From Candidatus Obscuribacterales bacterium (GTDB taxonomy: Bacteria > Cyanobacteriota > Vampirovibrionia > Obscuribacterales > Obscuribacteraceae): DNA of 64,000 nucleotides. This document shows positions 41,247 through 50,331 of the stretch, piece after piece. The notes beneath the pieces were generated by a model. That model was given only the letters and a program-made list of their open reading frames with translations, was not told the DNA's origin and did not search any database. Location: assembly GCA_019745415.1 (NCBI GenBank), contig JAIETF010000007.1:124001-188000 (forward strand), given 5' to 3'. The first letter of the stretch is position 1. Each line of letters starts with the position of its first letter. The translations under genes and the position numbers were made by a program.

Positions 41247-41455
41247 ACCAGCTGCTTGTTCTGGCTTCCAACCCTGCCTCTGGCAGCTCGACGGCGAGCT
41301 TGATAGCTACGCTGAGCCGGGGCTTCAGGTTCCACTGGATACTCTTTGAGCATCGCCTGGGTGACTTCTTCCAGTTCTAGTTTAGCGATTGCCTGCCTGA
41401 ACCACATTCGCAGGGTTCGTCTTTCATCGGCTGTTAGGGGTGAGTCGTTCATCAT
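41243..41455 (-). CDS. Small hypothetical protein, 70 aa
   Basis: Start placed at ATG 41455, which begins MMNDSPLTADERRTLRMWFRQ and has AAGGAGA ending about 5 nt upstream; the frame is open further upstream, but that part has atypical composition. Helical N-terminal half with a Trp-Phe-Arg core, then a Lys/Arg-rich tail (QRSYQARRRAARGRVGSQ). No known family. Tail-to-tail with the basic microprotein gene. Confidence 0.6.
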   Translation of the reverse strand: MMNDSPLTADERRTLRMWFRQAIAKLELEEVTQAMLKEYPVEPEAPAQRSYQARRRAARGRVGSQNKQLV

Positions 41456-41948
41456 ATGCTCTCCTTGAGACATCATTAGAGAGGCGAATCGGCAAACGGT
41501 GAAGCGCATGTTCACCACCGAATCTTCCAAGACCCGCACAAAATCCGCTAGAAAAACGGGCAATTCCCTTGAGCAATACTCCGCAATTGAGGGAGCTGGG
41601 GAAAGGCAGCACAGGCTCGTCCTAAACAGCATTCTAATTACTTCCCAAGAGGAAGCAACACTTGACATCCGTTTAGAACCTAAAGAAATGCACATAAATA
41701 GCCGACCTCAAGAGCAAATAGGTTTATGAGAGAGCGGTAACAAAAATAAATCGACTGACAACCGGATAGAAATTGAACAGCTTTTACCGATATCGGTTTA
41801 TTTGATTTCTGGGACTTGTTTACAACCAGGGAAGATAAAGGCAATTGGGGAACATAAACAGAATCTTCGGCGAATCAATGCAGCCCAGAATGTTCAAACC
41901 AAGAAGATATTCGCGCTAGAGAGATATTCGAATCTAAAGGACCCAATA
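41456..41948. other. Intergenic gap upstream of the CoA-transferase
   Basis: About 490 bp. It holds the promoter region of the CoA-transferase gene and one ACCGATATCGGT palindrome at 41786. I do not trust the 76-codon ORF at 41499-41729, which has a poor start and no domain. Confidence 0.45.
41786..41797. repeat. ACCGATATCGGT palindrome upstream of the CoA-transferase gene
   Basis: Identical to the core of the 34135-34346 array and the 4843-4870 palindrome. It lies about 150 bp before the ATG at 41949, an operator-like distance. Confidence 0.7.
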
Positions 41949-43280
41949 ATGTCCGAATCGGAAAATCAGTATCAAACCATCTACCAAAAGAAACTAACCA
42001 CCGCCGCAAAGGCAGTCGAGCAAGTCAAATCGGGCAGCAATTTCTGCTTTGGCATGGGCGCTGGTCAGCCGCCCGCCTTATTGCAGGCAGTCGCAGATAG
42101 ATTGCGCGCCGGCGACCTTAAAGACCTCAAGGTCTATTACAAAATTGCCATGGAACATGCCGCAAAAACCATCATGGCAGAAGATGTACTGCATGCAGTC
42201 GAACTCTGTCCACTATTTTTAAGCGCTTTTGATAGACAAATTATCAAGGCACAGCAAGGCAAAGATCGCAAAATACTCAGCTATGTACCGGCATATTTCT
42301 ACCAAATACCGCGCTTTCTTACCGAATTCAACCAGATGGACAGCTTTGTCATCACTGTTTCACCGATGGATAAGGCAGGCTATTTCAGCCTCGGCACCAA
42401 TAATGACTATAGTTCGACAGTGCTTAGAAGCGCCCGCTGGAAGGTCGTAGAAGTAAACAAAAATATGCCGCGCGTCTTTGGTCAATCGCTTGTGCATGTC
42501 TCAGAAATCGATGCCATTGTGGAAAACGATGCGCCTCTGCTTGAACTGGCTCAGCATGGGGCTCAACCAGAAGACGATGCCATCGGCAAGATGGTCTCTG
42601 ATATGATACCGGACGGTGCCACCATTCAGATGGGTATCGGAGGCATACCAAATGCGGTGGCGCGATATTTAGCAGACCGCAAAGACCTCGGCATTCACAC
42701 CGAATTATTGTGCGACGGTATGATCGACCTGATCAAAAAAGGTGTCGTGAACGGTCGCAAGAAAAACCTTCACAAATTCAAGACAGTCTTCACCCTGGCG
42801 CTCGGCAGTCAGTCTCTCTATGACTTTATCAACGACAATCCATCAATGGAAAGCTATCCATCCGACTATTGCAACCTGCCGTCGGTGATAGCGGCTAACG
42901 ACAATATGATTTCGGTAAACTCAGCCATAGATATTGATCTATACGGGCAAGTCAACGCCGAAGGTATAAACCATCACGAATTCAGCGGCACCGGCGGTGC
43001 CCTCGACTTTATGCGCGGCGCTTTCGATTCCAAGGGTGGCAAGTCAATTTTGGCACTTTATTCTACAGCCAAGCAGGGCGCCATTTCGCGCATAGTGCCC
43101 CGCCTAGAGAACAATGTCACCGACCCGCGCATGGACACCCACTATGTCGTCACCGAATACGGTGTCACCAATCTCAAGGGCAAGTCAACAAAAGAAAGAG
43201 CCCTGGCATTAATCGAGCTTGCCCATCCCAAATTTAGAGAAGAACTTATCGCCAAGGCAAAGGAAACTACGTTGATATGA
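41949..43280 (+). CDS. Acetyl-CoA hydrolase/transferase-family CoA-transferase
   Basis: 443 aa from ATG 41949, with AAAGG about 8 nt upstream; the frame opens 147 nt earlier. Cat1/AbfT/Ach1-family features: ATIQMGIGGIPNAVARYL (CoA/acyl binding, about 220), FALGSQSLYDFI-like VFTLALGSQSLYDFINDNP, SVNSAIDIDLYGQVNAEGIN (near the catalytic Glu region, about 320-340) and GTGGALDFMRGAF. It swaps CoA between short-chain acyl-CoAs and free acids. The adjacent scpB-like gene (4-bp overlap) suggests propionyl-CoA:succinate transfer, but a 4-hydroxybutyrate or acetate preference is equally compatible with the sequence. Confidence 0.85.
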   Translation: MSESENQYQTIYQKKLTTAAKAVEQVKSGSNFCFGMGAGQPPALLQAVADRLRAGDLKDLKVYYKIAMEHAAKTIMAEDVLHAVELCPLFLSAFDRQIIKAQQGKDRKILSYVPAYFYQIPRFLTEFNQMDSFVITVSPMDKAGYFSLGTNNDYSSTVLRSARWKVVEVNKNMPRVFGQSLVHVSEIDAIVENDAPLLELAQHGAQPEDDAIGKMVSDMIPDGATIQMGIGGIPNAVARYLADRKDLGIHTELLCDGMIDLIKKGVVNGRKKNLHKFKTVFTLALGSQSLYDFINDNPSMESYPSDYCNLPSVIAANDNMISVNSAIDIDLYGQVNAEGINHHEFSGTGGALDFMRGAFDSKGGKSILALYSTAKQGAISRIVPRLENNVTDPRMDTHYVVTEYGVTNLKGKSTKERALALIELAHPKFREELIAKAKETTLI

Positions 43281-44065
43281 CAGCCCAAAGCAATTTTACA
43301 AGCACCGAAACCAGGGGCAAGATAGGCATCATCACAATGAACAATGACAGCAAGCGCAACGCCTTGAGCGAAGGTTTGCTTGAAGAAATCAATGACAACC
43401 TCGATGAGTTCGAAAAGAAGGGGATTGCCGCCGTAATTATCAGAGCAAAGCAGGCCAGCAAAGTCTGGTCGGCCGGGCACGATATCAAAGAACTGCCCAC
43501 ACACGCCGATCCACTCGGATACTACGACCCGCTGGAAGAAACTCTGCGCAAAATTCAGCAATTTCCCGGTGCGGTCATCTGCATGATTCAAGGCGGAGTT
43601 TGGGGCGGCGCCTGTGATCTAATTATGACCGCAGATATAGTCATAGGCGACCCCACATGCACCTTCGCCATCACCCCGGTCAAACTGGGTCTGCCCTATA
43701 ATGCCTCAGGCATACTGCATTTCATGAATCGGCTCGGTGTCAATATCGCCAAAGAAATGTTCTTTACAGCCGAACCGGTGGCTGCCGAACGAGCTAAAGA
43801 ACTAGGCATTTTGAACCATCTTGTTGCAGCCGACCAGCTCGAACAGTTCACACTAAGCCTGGCGGAGAAAATCACCTCACATTCATCCTTGAGCATGGCA
43901 GTAATAAAGGAGCAGTTTAGACTTCTCGCTAATGCTCATCCGGTCTCCCCCGAAACTTTCGAACGTATTCAAGGCTTGCGCCGCAAAGTTTACTTCAGCC
44001 AAGACTATGCCGAAGGCATCAAGGCTTTTCTTGAGAAAAGACCACCACAGTTCAGCGGACAATAA
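43277..44065 (+). CDS. scpB: Methylmalonyl-CoA decarboxylase-like crotonase
   Basis: 262 aa; its ATG overlaps the CoA-transferase stop by 4 bp. Along its length it follows E. coli ScpB (YgfG): VWSAGHDIKELPTHADPLGY, QFPGAVICMIQGGVWGGACDLIM, TFAITPVKLGLPYNASGI, KELGILNHLVAADQLEQFTL and FERIQGLRRKVYFSQDYAEG. The oxyanion-hole Gly-Gly and the HDIKELP/TPVKLG pair specific to methylmalonyl-CoA decarboxylase are kept. It would turn methylmalonyl-CoA into propionyl-CoA. No methylmalonyl-CoA mutase gene is in the window. Confidence 0.88.
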   Translation: MTAQSNFTSTETRGKIGIITMNNDSKRNALSEGLLEEINDNLDEFEKKGIAAVIIRAKQASKVWSAGHDIKELPTHADPLGYYDPLEETLRKIQQFPGAVICMIQGGVWGGACDLIMTADIVIGDPTCTFAITPVKLGLPYNASGILHFMNRLGVNIAKEMFFTAEPVAAERAKELGILNHLVAADQLEQFTLSLAEKITSHSSLSMAVIKEQFRLLANAHPVSPETFERIQGLRRKVYFSQDYAEGIKAFLEKRPPQFSGQ

Positions 44066-44246
44066 CGCCAAGAAATTGAACCTCAGGCAAGACACTCCTA
44101 ATTTGCCCAAGCCAAAAGTGATTTGACAAGCCAAAGACAATTCAGGCGCCGGCCAGTTGTATTTGCTGTCTCACTTCGTCAAAATTTCTCTTTGGCCATT
44201 TCTCTTAGGCAGTATTTCCAAGACTCTTACTCTAAGGCTAAATAAT

Positions 44247-45296
44247 ATGAGCAAAATGAAAATCCAAAAACAGATAGGGATTATTCTAGGCGCCCTGACT
44301 CTATCTATATCAGCCTTTCAAAAAGTGGAAGCGGCTGAGGCGAAATGGGGCTATATAAACTCAGACGGGAATTTAGCCATCAAAGCCGACTATGACGAAG
44401 GACAAACTTTCAGCGAGGGGCTGGCAGCGGTGAAACCGAAAGGCAAGTCGGTCTGGGGCTATATAAACAAAGAAGGAAAAGTCGTCATTGAGCCAAACTT
44501 TGAGGACGCAGGCTCTTTCCACGAAGGTTTAGCACCGGCTCAAGACAGCCAATCTAAGTTGTGGGGCTTTATTGACAGAACAGGTCAATTTGTCGTCAAA
44601 CCTACTTTCACATCCTTATCATCACTCAGTGACGGGCTGGCCTGCGCCAAAAACGACAGCCAATTTGGCTACGTCAACAAAGAAGGACAATGGCAGATCA
44701 ATCCCCAGTTTGATGTGGCCAGCACATTTTCAGACGGCAAAGCACTTGTCTCAAATTATGCTTCAGGCATAATCAGTTACTCTTCTAGAGGTGGTATGCA
44801 CTTTGCCAGTGGAGCCAGCTGGCGCTGCATAAACACAAAAGGACAAGAAGTCTTACCTTACCAAGTAAACGAATGCGGAGACTTCAAAGACGGGCTGGCA
44901 CCTGTGGCGACCGGCGCGAACAACGGACCAATTAAGCCAGACCGTTGGGGTTTCATCAACGAGAAAGGGAAGTTTGTCATTGCCCCGAAATTTGCTAACG
45001 CTCAAATTGCCGGCGAGAACTTAATCGCGGTACAAATGGGAAAATGGCTAAACCTGGGCAAGGGCGTCCAGATCTTTCAACCGGGCAAATGGGGCTACAT
45101 CAATAATTCTGGTAAGACCCTAATCAAGCCGCAATTTGATGCCGCAGATCCATTTTCGGAAGGCATGGCAGCAGTTAAACTAAACGGCAAATGGGGCTAC
45201 ATAGACAAAAGCGGCAAGATTAAGATAGAACCGAAGTTCATTGCTAATCTAGAATTCAAGGAAGGTCTTGCCCCGGTTCAATTAGAAGTGAACTGA
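44247..45296 (+). CDS. Secreted WG-repeat protein
   Basis: 349 aa from ATG 44247 (MSKMKIQKQIG), leading straight into a signal peptide (IGIILGALTLSISAFQKVEA); the frame opens 90 nt earlier. Eight WG-type repeats follow, each with a core like KWGYINSDGNLAI, VWGYINKEGKVVI, LWGFIDRTGQFVV and RWGFINEKGKFVI; the fifth is degenerate (SWRCINTKGQ). WG repeats form beta folds of unsettled function, common in cyanobacteria-related and Bacteroidetes genomes. Probably exported or surface-located. It stands alone between two operons. Confidence 0.88.
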   Translation: MSKMKIQKQIGIILGALTLSISAFQKVEAAEAKWGYINSDGNLAIKADYDEGQTFSEGLAAVKPKGKSVWGYINKEGKVVIEPNFEDAGSFHEGLAPAQDSQSKLWGFIDRTGQFVVKPTFTSLSSLSDGLACAKNDSQFGYVNKEGQWQINPQFDVASTFSDGKALVSNYASGIISYSSRGGMHFASGASWRCINTKGQEVLPYQVNECGDFKDGLAPVATGANNGPIKPDRWGFINEKGKFVIAPKFANAQIAGENLIAVQMGKWLNLGKGVQIFQPGKWGYINNSGKTLIKPQFDAADPFSEGMAAVKLNGKWGYIDKSGKIKIEPKFIANLEFKEGLAPVQLEVN

Positions 45297-45411
45297 GAGA
45301 CGCTACCAAATAGACATGGAATTGACACAAAATAAAGAAGAAACTGCTCTCATATAAAGTTGCAGACAAAGATACGAGAAAGTAACTTTGCACACTCAAG
45401 GAGTTTTCTTT

Positions 45412-45756
45412 ATGTCAGGTCAACTAGATAGGTCAGAATCAATTCATACGAATTTGGAAGAAACAGCAAGCACAGACCAAAACATGCTGCATGCCGCAAA
45501 GTTCATAGACTATATACTTGGTCAAAAAGTAGACCTCGGACAGGGCAAAGGAAATGACAGCATTGCAAACAAGCTATTACCAGGACTAGATTTCGATGTC
45601 TGTAGGTATAGGACCGATCCCCAAAATCCAAATCGAGAACTTGCTTATCCTAAAGAATGCATACGAAGAGGAGGACCTGAGATAATTCCCGTCGAAAAGC
45701 CGATATTCAAGGGAGAACCAAGACCGATGCCACCCAAGTTTGCAATGCCGCACTAA
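45412..45756 (+). CDS. Hypothetical protein, 114 aa
   Basis: ATG 45412 (MSGQLDRSESI) has AAGGAG 8 nt upstream, preferred over the frame opening 24 nt before. Hydrophilic with a helical first half (MLHAAKFIDYILGQKV) and a Pro-rich end (PVEKPIFKGEPRPMPPKF). No domain recognised. Confidence 0.55.
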   Translation: MSGQLDRSESIHTNLEETASTDQNMLHAAKFIDYILGQKVDLGQGKGNDSIANKLLPGLDFDVCRYRTDPQNPNRELAYPKECIRRGGPEIIPVEKPIFKGEPRPMPPKFAMPH

Positions 45757-45867
45757 CCGACCGACCATATAAGCTCGCGAACCATCTGCACCGATAACCT
45801 TTACACATTGGTAAAGGCGGCGCCGCACAAGGACAAGCGCCGCCATATAAAAATCAAACACAAACTC

Positions 45868-46074
45868 TCAGTTCGCGACAATTTCGCTCAACTGAGTCTT
45901 CACATTTTCATCGCACAAATCAGAGTTAAGCAACTTACCGACGAGCCTTCGCTCTGTTCTACTGACAAATCCGTCAGCATAAATCTGCTCGGTGAGAAGC
46001 TTAGCTTCCTTTCCGTCAATCTTCGCATCTTTGGCAATCCGGCTCACTATCTTTTGCAACTTCTTCTTAGCCAT
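45868..46074 (-). CDS. Small helical protein, 68 aa, TerB-like by pattern
   Basis: ATG with AAGGAGA about 7 nt upstream. The sequence MAKKKLQKIVSRIAKDAKID followed by GKEAKLLTEQIYADGFVSRT has the helix-turn pattern of TerB/DUF533-like tellurite-resistance domains, with D/E-rich helix ends (DAKIDGKEA). The match is loose. Stands alone between a hypothetical gene and a histidine kinase. Confidence 0.55.
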   Translation of the reverse strand: MAKKKLQKIVSRIAKDAKIDGKEAKLLTEQIYADGFVSRTERRLVGKLLNSDLCDENVKTQLSEIVAN

Positions 46075-46182
46075 GATTTTTCTCCTTCAATAATCTAAAA
46101 CAGACAATTCAACTAACAAAATACCTAACTAGCGAACTAACTCAAGGACTAAAGTGTTTGAATAGCAGGGACTAAATTTGCT

Positions 46183-47598
46183 CTACAGATTGATCTTGAA
46201 TCTTGTCCCGGCATTGCTCTTAGACTGACATTCGATGCGAGCCTTAATCAAATCAGACATAAGCCTTGCCGCGTATAAACCCAGACCGCTTCCTTCAGAG
46301 CCTGTGGCACTGACGGGGCGACGGAAAAGCCTTTGAAAAATACGACGCCTTTCATTATCATCCAAGCCTGGACCATCGTCATCTACGGCAATTTCAATTG
46401 AGCCACCGTCAGTCACTTGGGCGCTGAATATCACGGTATTACCCTCGGTGCAATACTTAAGGGCATTATCAAGCAAGTTATAGATAATTCGCCTCAAGAG
46501 ACTTGGGTCGGAAAGTACCGACAAGTCAGCGGCTATCTCGCTCTTGAATTGAATTTTCTTACGCTCAAAGGCAAAGGCAAAGTCTTTTTCAAGCTCATGA
46601 CAAAGACCACTAAGATCAGTCGGCTTAGAAACAATCTCGATAGCGCCACTCTCAAGCCTATATACATCCAGCATTTCATTGATCGTCTCGATCATGCGAT
46701 TATTGGTGGCAGCCAAACGAGAGGTCATATCCCTGACAGAATCAGCCCCCATAGTGGCAAAATCCTCTCGAATAATCTCAAGTAAGAGATTACTGCCTAT
46801 GAGTGGGTTTTTCAGATCATGAGCGAGAGCAGCAATCAAATCTTCCTTCTGCTGACGCATGGTCGTCTCGAATGAAACGTCCCGAACCACTATAGTCATG
46901 CCCTCTACACGGTCATAGTCCGCCAAAACGGGACTCGCAGAGATTGAAACCGAAATCTCCTTACCGTTCTTGGTCACGGCTCGACTCTCATATGGGGAGA
47001 TGGCAACACCATCGGCGAGCGCCTTTTTATAAACTTGCAACTCGTGGCTCAATTCGGGCGGCCAGAGTATGGACAGAGTCGAACCAATCACCTCCTGCCT
47101 GGAGAATCCAAATATTCTCTGACATGCCGGGCTCCAAGACTGAATAAGCAAGTGCCCATCAACCGAAAAAATACCGTCAAAACTGGTCTCTACAAGCATT
47201 GCCAGTTTGCGGGTGGTCTCGACATGAGCCTCTGACTCAGCTACAAATCGCTTGTTGTGATAAAGCAAAAATGCCGAAAAGCCTATTAGTAAAAGTACAG
47301 TTGCTATACCTTCATATTGGAATTCAGCGCAAACCTGCGACACTTTGGCGGTCTCTCGTCTAAGCTCAGCCAGCTTCAAAACTCGAAAGTCTTCTATATT
47401 AGATGCTGCAGCAAGCGCAGATGCTTCACTGCTGTGCAGTTTGTCTAGCTCTAGTTCGAGCTTTTCAATATGCTCGGCAAACTGATTGAAAGCACGGCTG
47501 GTGTTATACACCGACCAGATAGAAAGTGAAACGACTGCCAGAAGTGCCAGGCAGTAAAAACCAATCGATGCTTTTGCAGGAAACCATTTAGTGGTCAT
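46183..47598 (-). CDS. Membrane PAS sensor histidine kinase
   Basis: 471 aa. Two membrane helices (FYCLALLAVVSLSIWSVY near residue 13 and GIATVLLLIGFSAFLLYH near 96) flank a short periplasmic coil. A PAS domain follows (LVETSFDGIFSVDGHLLIQS, about 130-245), then the HisKA dimer with phospho-His in ALAHDLKNPLIGSNLLLEI (about 258) and an intact ATP-binding domain: N box LLDNALKYC, G1 DDGPGLDD, G2 GSGLGLYAARLM. Autophosphorylates on a signal sensed by the PAS or extracytoplasmic part. It is divergent from the PAS kinase gene at 47851 and may feed the nearby NarL-type regulator. Confidence 0.93.
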   Translation of the reverse strand: MTTKWFPAKASIGFYCLALLAVVSLSIWSVYNTSRAFNQFAEHIEKLELELDKLHSSEASALAAASNIEDFRVLKLAELRRETAKVSQVCAEFQYEGIATVLLLIGFSAFLLYHNKRFVAESEAHVETTRKLAMLVETSFDGIFSVDGHLLIQSWSPACQRIFGFSRQEVIGSTLSILWPPELSHELQVYKKALADGVAISPYESRAVTKNGKEISVSISASPVLADYDRVEGMTIVVRDVSFETTMRQQKEDLIAALAHDLKNPLIGSNLLLEIIREDFATMGADSVRDMTSRLAATNNRMIETINEMLDVYRLESGAIEIVSKPTDLSGLCHELEKDFAFAFERKKIQFKSEIAADLSVLSDPSLLRRIIYNLLDNALKYCTEGNTVIFSAQVTDGGSIEIAVDDDGPGLDDNERRRIFQRLFRRPVSATGSEGSGLGLYAARLMSDLIKARIECQSKSNAGTRFKINL

Positions 47599-47850
47599 TT
47601 CAGAACTCGTCTTGTTGTATAAACAATATAACCACTGCCAACGCCGAAAACTCAGCTATTTAATCTTGCCAGCCAAGAATCGCCCGCTAGTGTGAAGTGA
47701 CTAGCCAGAGCGCGATGCATTTAGCCAGAAAGAATGATCGCAATCATACTTTAGTGTGTAGCCAAACGTGTTAAAGATAGCTACTCTATACTCAGGGTTA
47801 GTTTTAGGTGGCTAAACTTATTCTGTTTTGATGCAGACGGTGGTGCAAGA

Positions 47851-48957
47851 GTGGGACAGAAGCAACTGAGTAAGCTCAGCTTGATGCTTGACCAGCTGCC
47901 TGCGGCAGTTGACGCCAAAGATCTGTCGTTCCGCATGATTTATTGGAACAACGAAGCTGAAAAAATCTACGGTTACAAGAAAGAAGAAGTCTTAGGAAGA
48001 CCGGTAAACATACTCTATGAGCCCGAAGAGTTTGAAGAGTACAAATATATTCTGAACCGGGTGAAGGGCGGTGAAAAGTTCATCGGATATCGCAGCATGC
48101 GCCGCACAAAGTCGGGTGCACCAGTGGAAGTTGCACTCAATCTATCGCCCATAGAAAGTGAAGAAGGCGAAATCATCGGCATAAGCGCTGTTTCTTTGCC
48201 GGTCTGCGAAGAAATCAACCAAGTGAGCACGGCGCTGCATAGGCAAAACGAACTGATTTCGCTATTAAAACACGATATTGAAACAAGAATAATTGCCCTA
48301 AAGAGAGCCTTAGACTTGCTTGAAGCCAGACAGTTATTGGACCAAGACGACGAAGTCATGCCTCAACTGCTCAATGTTTCAAGACGTACGACCGTTGAAC
48401 TAATTGAATTTATTGAAAATGTCTTGCTGCTTTACGGCGAGGGCGAGATACACGAAGGGTTATCATTTTATTCAGTCAAACCGGCAAGCTTTGTTAGCTC
48501 GATAGCGACAAAATTGATGCTCGAGAAAAATCTCAACATCACCCTGAATCAGTGCCGCAAAGACATCTTAGCCGAACTAGACCCGACCGCCTTTGAACGA
48601 GCTATAGCCGGCGCCGTCTCTGTTTTCAGCCACTGCGACAAACTAGAGATAGAACTAACTGAAAGCAGCAATGAAAGCTTTCAGCTCAAGATAATTTGCC
48701 CTGGCAAATGTCTCAGCGAGGCAGAAAGATTGGGTTTGATGTCTGAACAATTGAGAGCAGCAAACGGCATGGAACTGGCCAGCACCAATGGCTTTGGCGC
48801 CCTGGTCGCCCGTCGTGTCATTGAAGCACATGGAGGAGTCTTCGCCCTCAAAACTTCGCAAGAGCCGCCAATGTCGTACATAATTATGGAATTGCCAAAA
48901 TATCAAAACAAAAGACATAAGGGCATAAGGGTACAAAGACTGATAGAAAACACCTAA
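47851..48957 (+). CDS. Cytoplasmic PAS histidine-kinase-like protein, ATPase domain degenerate
   Basis: 368 aa, GTG start. No membrane helix. PAS fold at residues about 8-125 (LPAAVDAKDLSFRMIYWNNE, YKKEEVLGRPVNILYEPEE). Then a helical dimer with ISLLKHDIETRIIALKRAL (about 146), where the His may be the phospho-site. The C-terminal part resembles an HATPase but lacks clear N-box Asn and G1/G2 glycines (AERLGLMSEQLRAANGMELA, TNGFGALVARRVIEAHGG keeps only a trace), so phosphate transfer may need a partner. The response regulator 20 bp downstream is its probable mate. Confidence 0.75.
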   Translation: MGQKQLSKLSLMLDQLPAAVDAKDLSFRMIYWNNEAEKIYGYKKEEVLGRPVNILYEPEEFEEYKYILNRVKGGEKFIGYRSMRRTKSGAPVEVALNLSPIESEEGEIIGISAVSLPVCEEINQVSTALHRQNELISLLKHDIETRIIALKRALDLLEARQLLDQDDEVMPQLLNVSRRTTVELIEFIENVLLLYGEGEIHEGLSFYSVKPASFVSSIATKLMLEKNLNITLNQCRKDILAELDPTAFERAIAGAVSVFSHCDKLEIELTESSNESFQLKIICPGKCLSEAERLGLMSEQLRAANGMELASTNGFGALVARRVIEAHGGVFALKTSQEPPMSYIIMELPKYQNKRHKGIRVQRLIENT

Positions 48958-48977
48958 GCAGAAAGTAAAGTAAAGCA

Positions 48978-49691
48978 ATGGAGCCGAAAATCAAAGTACT
49001 AATCGCAGAAGACCAAGAGCTGACAAGCATGGGTCTGAAGTCATTGCTTTCTAAACAACCCGATATAGAAGTAGTAGGTATCGCCAGCGACGGCGAAAAA
49101 GCGGTAACAATGACCCTCGACGCCAAGCCCGATGTGGTAATTATGGACATCGGCTTGCCAGTTTTGAACGGCATCGACGCCACTGCAAAAATTAGAGAAA
49201 AAGCCCCGCAGACCAAGTTTTTGATTTTGACATCTCATAGAGAAGCAAACCAGGTTTTTGCCGCCATGTCTGCCGGCGCTCAGGGTTATTGCTTGAAAGA
49301 AGTCTCGATCAAGCGACTGGAAATCGCGCTGCGCGCCGTGAGCAATGGTGACTGCTGGCTAGACCCTGACATAGCCAAAACTGTCTTTACCAACCTTAGC
49401 ACCAACCCAGGCGCTCAAATTGAAGAAAGCGAGTCGGTTGCGGTCCTTGCCCAAGCAAAAGCACAGGGCAATCGAACTAGGACAACTTCAGCCCATGATC
49501 TTTCCGAAAGAGAGATGGAAGTTTTGAAGCTGCTTGTGGCAGGACAAAAGAACACAGACATTGCTGAAACACTGTGCATTTCTCTTGATACTGTCAAATC
49601 ACATATGAGCAAAATCATGGACAAGCTGGCAGTAGCAGACCGCACCCAGGCAGCCCTGAAAGCCCTGAGGGAAGGTCTTGTCTCTCTGTAG
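48978..49691 (+). CDS. NarL/FixJ-type response regulator
   Basis: 237 aa. Receiver at 5-125: KVLIAEDQELTSMG, phospho-Asp in VVIMDIGLPVLNG, Thr in FLILTSHREANQ and Lys in GYCLKEVSIK. LuxR-type HTH at about 170-232: LSEREMEVLKLLVAGQKNTD, with VKSHMSKIMDKLAV as the recognition helix. Expected to bind DNA as a dimer when phosphorylated. Located 20 bp after the PAS kinase gene, so the two form a two-component operon. Confidence 0.95.
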   Translation: MEPKIKVLIAEDQELTSMGLKSLLSKQPDIEVVGIASDGEKAVTMTLDAKPDVVIMDIGLPVLNGIDATAKIREKAPQTKFLILTSHREANQVFAAMSAGAQGYCLKEVSIKRLEIALRAVSNGDCWLDPDIAKTVFTNLSTNPGAQIEESESVAVLAQAKAQGNRTRTTSAHDLSEREMEVLKLLVAGQKNTDIAETLCISLDTVKSHMSKIMDKLAVADRTQAALKALREGLVSL

Positions 49692-49795
49692 AGATTCACA
49701 CCCTAGTGTAGTCAAATTATGCACCAGAGAGTGATGACGAACGCTCACCGCTGCGATTTACTAATAGTGTGGGTCGACGGGATGAGGGACGAACT

Positions 49796-50320
49796 ATGTA
49801 CGAACTTAGCAAGTCATACGAAAGCAAGTCATACGCAAGTAAGTCATATGCAAGCAACTCAGGCGTCAGCAAGCAAGCGACAAGTGAAGGTTCGACTCTT
49901 TCTCTCACTAGAACAAAGAAAAGAAGAGAAGCTTACAACAATAACCAGTGGAAAGTAGTTTCGAAGTCAGACAAAATCAGAATGGCTCAAGCTCCTGTCA
50001 TATCTAAAGAGCTCTTGATAGAACTGGCTGACGATAGCGACAGCGAGGTCAGAGCGGCTGTGGCAGAGCGAGGCAATCTGTCTATGCAACTACAAGTAGT
50101 GCTCTGCCTCGATGATTGCGCCGATGTCAGGTATGCCATCGCGGAAGACCCAGGTACGGCAATATCGATATTGCGCAGATTGAGTAAAGACAACAACCCC
50201 TACGTGGCGCACCGCGCCCAGCGCACTCTCTTTGCCTTGGCCAGAGAAGCGATAAAAGGTCCAGATCGCATTGTCCTGGAACTGGATAACAGTGCCAATA
50301 GACTTTTTCCTTTGAATTGA
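49796..50320 (+). CDS. LRV/HEAT-like repeat protein
   Basis: 174 aa from ATG 49796, with GAGGG about 8 nt upstream. The N-terminal 25 codons are a 15-bp DNA tandem repeat (AGCAAGTCATACGAA units) giving a low-complexity Ser/Tyr/Lys segment. Residues about 70-160 carry leucine-rich-variant (LRV) or HEAT-type helical pairs: LLIELADDSDSEVRAAVAER, LQVVLCLDDCADVRYAIAED and LRRLSKDNNPYVAHRAQRTL. Function unknown; such repeats usually bind other proteins. Confidence 0.65.
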   Translation: MYELSKSYESKSYASKSYASNSGVSKQATSEGSTLSLTRTKKRREAYNNNQWKVVSKSDKIRMAQAPVISKELLIELADDSDSEVRAAVAERGNLSMQLQVVLCLDDCADVRYAIAEDPGTAISILRRLSKDNNPYVAHRAQRTLFALAREAIKGPDRIVLELDNSANRLFPLN

Positions 50321-50331
50321 GGTATTACAAA

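Noticed and set aside
41499..41729. 76-codon + strand ORF antisense to the upstream extension of the 41243 gene
   Set aside because: No ribosome site and no domain; it lies opposite sequence that I also do not accept as coding.
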